DNA of 64,000 nt from CAWFZT01 sp963820415 (lineage in GTDB: Bacteria > Chloroflexota > Anaerolineae > Anaerolineales > Anaerolineaceae). Within the stretch, counting starts at the first letter, position 1; each line of letters opens with the position of its first letter. Under the pieces are notes generated by a model that saw only the letters and a program-made list of their open reading frames with translations, was not told the origin of the DNA and made no database searches. Below are positions 61,389 through 64,000 of the stretch, one piece after another. The position numbers were made by a program, and so were the translations under genes. The DNA lies in assembly GCA_963820415.1 (NCBI GenBank), contig CAWFZT010000011.1, positions 124,001 through 188,000 on the forward strand. Direction: 5' to 3'.

Positions 61389-61504
61389 TAGATAATCTCT
61401 CCATTTGCTATCTGGCTAGTATATAGTTCTTCTGGTTGTATTGATGGATAATTTCTGATAAGTTTTCTTCGTAAACCATCTTTCTTCTTTGATTGTGTGC
61501 TCAT
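61388..61504 (-). CDS. 38-residue small protein between DUF932-like and DUF3800 genes
   Basis: The ATG (61504) follows the upstream TAA directly (TAAATG) and its TAA (61388-61390) overlaps the next ATG (TAATG). The peptide is basic at the start (STQSKKKDGLRRKLIRNYP) and acidic-polar later (SIQPEELYTSQIANGEII). No family is recognised. The tight coupling at both ends supports a real gene despite the length. Confidence 0.6.
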   Translation of the reverse strand: MSTQSKKKDGLRRKLIRNYPSIQPEELYTSQIANGEII

Positions 61505-62443
61505 TTACAAATTGTCAGTTAATTCCTTCACCATTTCCGGAATGGCATCCATTCTTTCGCTGCGCTCATCCAAGTCTGGGCGATGGCTGGCAATCCAACT
61601 GAGCGCCTGTGCAGCATGATATACATTATTCACTGGTGCACATGCGCCGGGAACAATCTGATCCCAACCCACCGGCCAGTAACTTGGCGGCTGATCTTTT
61701 AGAGATTGAACTTTTCCGTTGTAACCAGCCCGGCAGATGCTTGCCACCCGCGCCGCAGCCTGGTTGCCCCATTTTTTTGCCACGGTTGTATCCACCCAGG
61801 AGTTTATTTGCTCTGGGTCGATAATTGTCTTTAACCAGGTCGAATAAATAATTTGTTCTTTTGCCAGCCAGGTTAAATAACCACGCAAATGTCGGGCAAT
61901 TTCCTTCTGATCCAATTTTTGGGGAATGTGGGTTTTTCGCAATACTCCCCCTTTCCCTAAGATCATGCCATTTACGCAAACCCATCGGACCTGGATTACT
62001 TTTATTTCGAGGGCGCAACTGCCTTCGACCGAATTCTGGCAGGAGACAACGACCCGCAGCGGATGCCCGTCACCCGGATCAAAATCCAGGCCATGCAAAG
62101 CTATCCACAGTTTCATGCGTTCGCCGTATGAGGATTGATAAAGGGTACACTCTGCCAGGTTTTCTTCAATGCTGGCTTCTTGCAACCCCGCCCGCAGCCA
62201 ATTAACCGCCTGAACATGTTGGATGAGGTTGTAATTCCAGGAGACCACCCCGACCGGAATTTCGTACGGAGACTCTTTAGCCGGCAGGCGCACTACTTGT
62301 TTCAGTAATTGATTCTCAGAATCGCCTTGACCGAAAGACCTCATCTCAAAGGCAGGCATCAAGCTTACCAATTCTTCTAGCCGGTCGTTATACTTTACTA
62401 CCGGCAATCCTTTCCAGGTATCCGGTAGATATCCAATGCTCAT
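61505..62443 (-). CDS. DUF932-like protein inside the type I restriction cluster
   Basis: A 312-residue protein. The middle reads PVGVVSWNYNLIQHVQAVNW, RMKLWIALHGLDFDPGDGHP, RVVVSCQNSVEGSCALEIKV and IQVRWVCVNGMILG, the pattern of DUF932 (plasmid and phage-like TIGR03299 relatives). The C-terminal half has ARHLRGYLTWLAKEQII and SWIASHRPDL. Such genes are often near phage or plasmid functions; activity is unknown. It stands directly behind hsdS (37-bp gap) and ahead of the small ORF. Confidence 0.65.
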   Translation of the reverse strand: MSIGYLPDTWKGLPVVKYNDRLEELVSLMPAFEMRSFGQGDSENQLLKQVVRLPAKESPYEIPVGVVSWNYNLIQHVQAVNWLRAGLQEASIEENLAECTLYQSSYGERMKLWIALHGLDFDPGDGHPLRVVVSCQNSVEGSCALEIKVIQVRWVCVNGMILGKGGVLRKTHIPQKLDQKEIARHLRGYLTWLAKEQIIYSTWLKTIIDPEQINSWVDTTVAKKWGNQAAARVASICRAGYNGKVQSLKDQPPSYWPVGWDQIVPGACAPVNNVYHAAQALSWIASHRPDLDERSERMDAIPEMVKELTDNL

Positions 62444-62480
62444 GCTTCTCTCCTTTAAAAGCTCCCCTTTGGGTTTGCCA

Positions 62481-63740
62481 TTAGATTGACTCCGAGATTT
62501 CGGGCATCAACTTCTCCACATCCAACTCCCCGCTGACCAGGCGCGGCAGGAGCAGGTCGCGTTGAGCTCGGAGAATTGAGTTTTTTTGCCGAAGAATTAT
62601 TTCGCTTCTTAATATTGGGTCATAAATTTTATGACACATTCGGTTTATTGAATCACTAGGGGTTATCAAAAAGATTTCTCTTAGATGATTATCTCCTAAA
62701 TGTGCAACAGTTGTTCCTACAATTGTTGCATTTAACTCTCTAATTTTTGGTTGGATTAAAAGAAATAGTAAATATTGAGGAATGCTGTTCGGTTTTGTCC
62801 GTAATCTAGTGACCCGTTGATTGAGCCATGCTTCTCCTCCAGCCCACTTGCACATGTGAAAATTCCCATCCATACCGATTAAAATATCACCTTGGTTTAC
62901 TTTGTATTTATTTTTAATTGCGGATTCAGTAGTATAAGTACTGGTCGAATTGTTTGGAATATCCCTAATTCGAATTACTTGCATACCTTCAGGTTTATTA
63001 CTAAAAAATGATGAATTAAAAGGATAACCATAAGTAATTTCTGCAACATTGAATAAATTTCTCACCTCCCAGCCCTCCGGGATCAACCCCATCGGTAACT
63101 CAACCATGCGCACGCCCTCATGCCCGGGAAAGCGGAAATGCACGAACCACTCACGGTAAATCGTTTGCGCCATCTCTTCCAAGATACGAATACGGCAGGT
63201 GTTGTTTTCAATCAGGTCGTCATAGGCGGAGAGAATTGAGGCTATTTTTTGCTGGATAATTAAAGAAGGCAAAGGAATTTCAAAGGTTTCTATTTTTTCT
63301 TTTGTGAGCGCCTCTCTAGTAGCGCCTCCTTGTGCAATTGTAAGAAGATACTGCTTATAGTAAGGGCTGTTAATTACATAAAGGACGAATCGAGCATCAG
63401 CAATCTCAGTGGCAATTCGTACAATCGCGACATGCTGGTTGACTCTAGCAGGTAATACATTTTTAGGTACGATGCAACATCTTGCTACAGATGCTCCCGT
63501 GATATTCAACAAAATATCATTCGGTTCGACTACAACGTTATCTAATTCTCCAGCCTGTTTTTCATCTATCCGTGCTAATCCATCATATGCAAAAGTGAAA
63601 TCGTACACATTAAGGCTTCTGATTAATGTGATGCCATTAGCCTTATATGATTCTTTTCCTCCTCGAGGAGTCGCACCGCTTCCGATTTTGGTGGTAATTT
63701 GCTTCAATTGCACAGAAGGCCAAATTGGACTATTCCCCAT
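62481..63740 (-). CDS. hsdS: Type I restriction-modification specificity subunit S
   Basis: A 419-residue HsdS with two target-recognition domains. The first starts PIWPSVQLKQITTKIGSGAT; the central conserved helix reads PLPSLIIQQKIASILSAYDD and NTCRIRILEEMAQTIYREWF. The second TRD starts LPMGLIPEGWEVRNLFNVAE, and the C-terminal helix reads RAQRDLLLPRLVSGELDVEK. The two half-sites of the bipartite target are set by these TRDs and cannot be read here. It overlaps the end of hsdM by 11 bp, as normal for hsdMS pairs. Confidence 0.9.
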   Translation of the reverse strand: MGNSPIWPSVQLKQITTKIGSGATPRGGKESYKANGITLIRSLNVYDFTFAYDGLARIDEKQAGELDNVVVEPNDILLNITGASVARCCIVPKNVLPARVNQHVAIVRIATEIADARFVLYVINSPYYKQYLLTIAQGGATREALTKEKIETFEIPLPSLIIQQKIASILSAYDDLIENNTCRIRILEEMAQTIYREWFVHFRFPGHEGVRMVELPMGLIPEGWEVRNLFNVAEITYGYPFNSSFFSNKPEGMQVIRIRDIPNNSTSTYTTESAIKNKYKVNQGDILIGMDGNFHMCKWAGGEAWLNQRVTRLRTKPNSIPQYLLFLLIQPKIRELNATIVGTTVAHLGDNHLREIFLITPSDSINRMCHKIYDPILRSEIILRQKNSILRAQRDLLLPRLVSGELDVEKLMPEISESI

Positions 63741-64000
63741 CCGATATTCCCCCTACCAATACAACAATATTCCTCGCAATCTTTTCTTCCAATTCATGTG
63801 CCTCAAAATTGAGCAGATCCAATTCTTCGTTTAGCTCTTCCAACCGTGCAATAAAATCAAAATCCTCCGCTCCTTTTTCTGCCACGCCTACATAGCGCCC
63901 CGGGTTCAAACTCCAGCCCTGCGTTTCAATCTCGGCGCGGCGTGAAACCCGGCACAGCCCGGCCACATCCGCATACTGGCGAGAAGAAAACATAGATTCC
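63730..64000 (-). CDS. hsdM: Type I restriction-modification methyltransferase subunit M, C-terminal part
   Basis: The open frame reaches the window end, so only about 90 C-terminal residues are seen: MFSSRQYADVAGLCRVSRRA, EIETQGWSLNPGRYVGVAEK, then a helical tail (DFDFIARLEELNEELDLLNF) ending in GISDGE. WSLNPGRYVG is the typical HsdM C-terminal block. It would form the adenine methyltransferase with HsdS. The overlap with hsdS supports one operon. Confidence 0.85.
   Translation of the reverse strand, partial: ESMFSSRQYADVAGLCRVSRRAEIETQGWSLNPGRYVGVAEKGAEDFDFIARLEELNEELDLLNFEAHELEEKIARNIVVLVGGISDGE

Noticed and set aside
1..64000. tRNA, rRNA and riboswitch genes
   Set aside because: None recognised by eye; no cloverleaf or rRNA core sequence noticed. 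A covariance-model scan would settle this.

Overview
The window is mostly high-GC DNA with long, closely packed genes. It probably comes from an Anaerolineae-type member of the Chloroflexota. That is inferred from gene style: BTAD/AAA/TPR mega-regulators, TPR proteins with a membrane anchor and Thr/Pro 'TPTVT' linkers, an F420-type LLM oxidoreductase, GIN-domain proteins and several promoters whose -10 box lies only 6-12 nt before the ATG. No rRNA, tRNA or CRISPR array was recognised, so the placement rests on gene content alone.

Layout. 0-11.4 kb: an aldo/keto reductase end, a Tat-type DUF362 protein, a membrane metallopeptidase, a TPR/SH3-like protein beside a double kinase-domain protein, a GIN-domain membrane protein, a YCII protein and an LLM oxidoreductase. 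11.4-16.6 kb: hpt, purA, a tyrosine recombinase, an acyl-ACP thioesterase and a GNAT enzyme, in DNA heavily seeded with short palindromic and 7-bp-periodic repeats. 16.6-18.3 kb: two integron-type gene cassettes with attC sites and no integron integrase. 18.3-25.4 kb: a GNAT, a racemase-family protein and a sugar-phosphate locus (SIS isomerase, DeoR regulator, divergent operator, PfkB kinase, GatZ/KbaZ, LacD-type aldolase). 25.5-39.4 kb: two BTAD/AAA regulators (one with a nucleotide cyclase), a pseudo-hydrolase lipoprotein, an APH-type kinase, an SDR, a degenerate CHAT protein, an AbiEii-type toxin pair and a decayed MNT/HEPN pair. 39.5-43.1 kb: PdxA2, a LarA-family protein and a broken four-carbon acid sugar kinase. 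43.2-53.6 kb: an MNT remnant, a GT39-like membrane protein, RbsD, an SDR, an FGGY kinase and a large hybrid histidine kinase. 53.6-56 kb: a repeat-rich gap, HicAB and a truncated gene.

56-64 kb is an AT-richer defence block on the minus strand. Its order is hsdM (partial), hsdS, a DUF932-like gene, a 38-codon ORF, a DUF3800 protein, an unknown 162-aa protein, hsdR and a DUF559-type nuclease. The four genes between hsdS and hsdR are tightly coupled and are the best candidate for a little-described accessory module.

Two themes cross the window. First, about a dozen genes carry a single frameshift or nonsense change. Some lie at homopolymers and one lies exactly at a CCCGG x4 repeat; this may be assembly error, decay or phase variation. 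Second, several families of palindromes and heptad arrays recur between genes and inside reading frames (purA, the LarA-family gene, the kinase pseudogene).
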